A stretch of 6,495 nucleotides of DNA, from the NCBI GenBank assembly GCA_009885445.1, contig VFKQ01000394.1, forward strand, positions 1-6,495. The letters are read 5' to 3'. Origin of the DNA: Anaerolineaceae bacterium. Its GTDB lineage: Bacteria > Chloroflexota > Anaerolineae > Anaerolineales > Villigracilaceae. The notes below the pieces were generated by a model that saw nothing but the letters and a program-made list of their open reading frames with translations, was not told where the DNA came from and did no database searches. The translations under genes and the position numbers were made by a program. This document shows, in pieces, positions 5,395 to 6,495 of the stretch (positions are counted from its first letter, which is position 1; every line of letters starts with the position of its first letter).

Positions 5395-6495
5395 CTACGG
5401 TAGCGCATTCGCTTGTAATGTAATAACGACAGGGATCCATATTGAAGCCACTTGGGGAACGGTACCCCCTCCAAGTACGCTGTAGGCAAAGCCATCAGCA
5501 AGATAATCAGCAGATGACCCGTTCCCATAATACAGATCATCTTCCTCTCCCCAGTAGGCATCTGGAGGGATATTGGGGCTATGATAAGCGGGGTCGTCTG
5601 GATTGGTAGTTCTGTCGTCGCCCGGCTGCAGTTTTGTGCCACCATAAAAATCATTGAGAAAGTCGTTTAACCAAGTGGCTACACCGTTCTGAAAGCTATT
5701 ATTTCCAGACCGAAAATCCCAGACGTGGCCCAGTTCGTGTGCTATCGTTTGTTTTATAGTGTCGACAGCTTCAAATTCAAGAAGGCGAAATCCTAAATTT
5801 ATCGTTAGAACGCCTCCTTGGTTGGTTACACCTGGCCGACCTGGACCATGAAATATCGAAAATTTTACTCCGCTCATATAATAATCCATCCAAGCTTGAC
5901 CCTTTCCTGGCGCGAGGCTGTTAACATATCTGCGAATCTCCCTTCCGGTGAGAAGCAAATACTTCCTGTAAGTATCTGTCCAATCATTGCCTTCAAGAAT
6001 CCAGCCGAAATCATGGAGCAGAAGACCTGCCAGGCCTGTAGGATCTGTGCAATTTCCTTCATCATCAAAATTCTCACATTGCTGGTGTCCGCTAGGATCA
6101 ACGTAACGCAGGGGGTTGTTCCCTACATATGCATAGCGATCCCATCCTTGAACTGGGTTAGGCACAATCGTGTCCGCCTGCGCAAACCGTCCCAGTGACG
6201 GGTCGTACCAGCGCGCGTTATAGAACATGAGACCGAAGCCCGCCGCGCCAATGTCCGTGGCGGCGTCGGCGATGTAGGAGTATTGTCCCGTGTAGGTGTA
6301 GCGTGTGGGCAGAGTCTTGTTGGCATCCGTGTAGCGGACCTCTCCCCACGCCTTGTAGCGCGTCTCGATGGATTCGCCGGTGACCGAGTCCACGGCGAGG
6401 GAGGTGGAGCCGAGGCTTGTCCTGAGCCGTGTCGAAGGGTGGTCGGAGAGCAGGTAGGTCAACGTGGTGGATTGGGGCACGATGTATTTTCCTGC
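5395..6495 (-). CDS. RHS-repeat protein C-terminus with zincin (HELGH) tip, 5'-partial
   Basis: C-terminal end of an RHS/YD-repeat surface or secreted protein; the frame is open to the right edge (AGKYIVPQS...), so the GTG at 6480 is only an internal Val. Numbered from that Val, residues 1-132 are the RHS-associated core: LGSTSLAVD (23-31), TRYKAWGEVRY (40-50), GLMFYNARWYDPSLGRF (83-99), then DRYAYVGNNPLRYVDPSGH (114-132), the usual core end. Residues 133-361 are a variable tip. It holds TIAHELGHVWDF (245-256), an HExxH zinc-peptidase site with His248, Glu249 and His252. Near the end, SADYLADGFAYSV (323-335) resembles the ExFA helix that gives the third ligand in related zincins, with Asp329 as candidate. 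GC falls from 40 of 60 in the core (6361-6420) to 27 of 60 in the tip (5701-5760), as in polymorphic toxins. Peptidase toxin activity is inferred; target unknown. Confidence 0.9.
   Translation of the reverse strand, partial: AGKYIVPQSTTLTYLLSDHPSTRLRTSLGSTSLAVDSVTGESIETRYKAWGEVRYTDANKTLPTRYTYTGQYSYIADAATDIGAAGFGLMFYNARWYDPSLGRFAQADTIVPNPVQGWDRYAYVGNNPLRYVDPSGHQQCENFDDEGNCTDPTGLAGLLLHDFGWILEGNDWTDTYRKYLLLTGREIRRYVNSLAPGKGQAWMDYYMSGVKFSIFHGPGRPGVTNQGGVLTINLGFRLLEFEAVDTIKQTIAHELGHVWDFRSGNNSFQNGVATWLNDFLNDFYGGTKLQPGDDRTTNPDDPAYHSPNIPPDAYWGEEDDLYYGNGSSADYLADGFAYSVLGGGTVPQVASIWIPVVITLQANALP
6415..6438 (-). repeat. 24-bp in-frame insertion in the RHS core, dispersed-repeat-like
   Basis: On the minus strand, CCTTCGACACGGCTCAGGACAAGC, quoted here in two parts as CCTTCGACACGG and CTCAGGACAAGC, encodes PSTRLRTS. 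It interrupts the usual RHS motif DH-LGSTSL exactly between His14 and Leu23. Removing it restores DHLGSTSLAVD with no frame change. The bases resemble a CCTTCGACA-x-GCTCAGGACA-type repeat that I recall from intergenic regions of many bacterial genomes (not checked here). Confidence 0.6.

Noticed and set aside
5376..5654. Minus-strand 92-codon frame spanning the RHS/lipoprotein junction
   Set aside because: It overlaps the RHS tip in another frame and has no ribosome site. The RHS frame has the zincin and core motifs.
6478..6480. GTG as the start codon of the RHS protein
   Set aside because: The frame stays open to the window edge and the RHS core is already under way, so this is an internal valine.

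Overview
The window most likely comes from a bacterium of the Chloroflexota, probably Anaerolineae-like. This is inferred from the style of the genes, not from a marker gene: a Ser/Thr/Pro linker on an exported protein, a lipoprotein with a C-x-LPCW motif resembling chloroflexotal exported proteins, a fused gamma-alpha 2-oxoacid:ferredoxin oxidoreductase, an RHS protein, and several short dispersed-type palindromic repeats between genes. The core metabolic genes are GC-rich (39 of 60 bases at 2401-2460). The flanking accessory genes are much poorer in GC (22 of 60 at 241-300; 20 of 60 at 4801-4860).

Layout. A plus-strand gene of unknown function, cut by the left edge, ends at 722. Every other gene is on the minus strand, so transcription runs from right to left: an RHS-repeat protein cut by the right edge (6495 to 5395), a small lipoprotein (5379 to 4684), a GntR/FadR-type regulator (4562 or 4598 to 3891), korA (3747 to 1885) and korB (1888 to 836). 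The plus-strand gene and korB converge on a perfect bidirectional stem-loop terminator at 735-782. No intergenic gap exceeds 150 bases. The largest, 3748-3890, is mostly filled by a palindromic array of the heptamer CGCGAAG.

Metabolic part. KorA and KorB form a complete thiamine-diphosphate, [4Fe-4S] enzyme that interconverts a 2-oxoacid plus CoA with an acyl-CoA, CO2 and reduced ferredoxin; 2-oxoglutarate is the likeliest substrate. The two genes overlap by 4 bases (ATGA). An FCD-type GntR regulator lies directly upstream in the same direction. A promoter-like TTGACC-18-TACAAT sequence overlaps its annotated first ATG, which suggests that a downstream ATG is the true start.

Accessory part. 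The RHS gene shows the core/tip structure of polymorphic toxins: a GC-rich conserved core ending at DPSGH, then a poorer-GC variable tip with a zincin motif HELGH. Fifteen bases after its stop begins a lipoprotein gene of low GC, placed where immunity genes of polymorphic toxins sit. This candidate metallopeptidase tip plus lipoprotein partner is the most interesting system in the window. The RHS core also carries an in-frame 24-bp insertion resembling a dispersed repeat.
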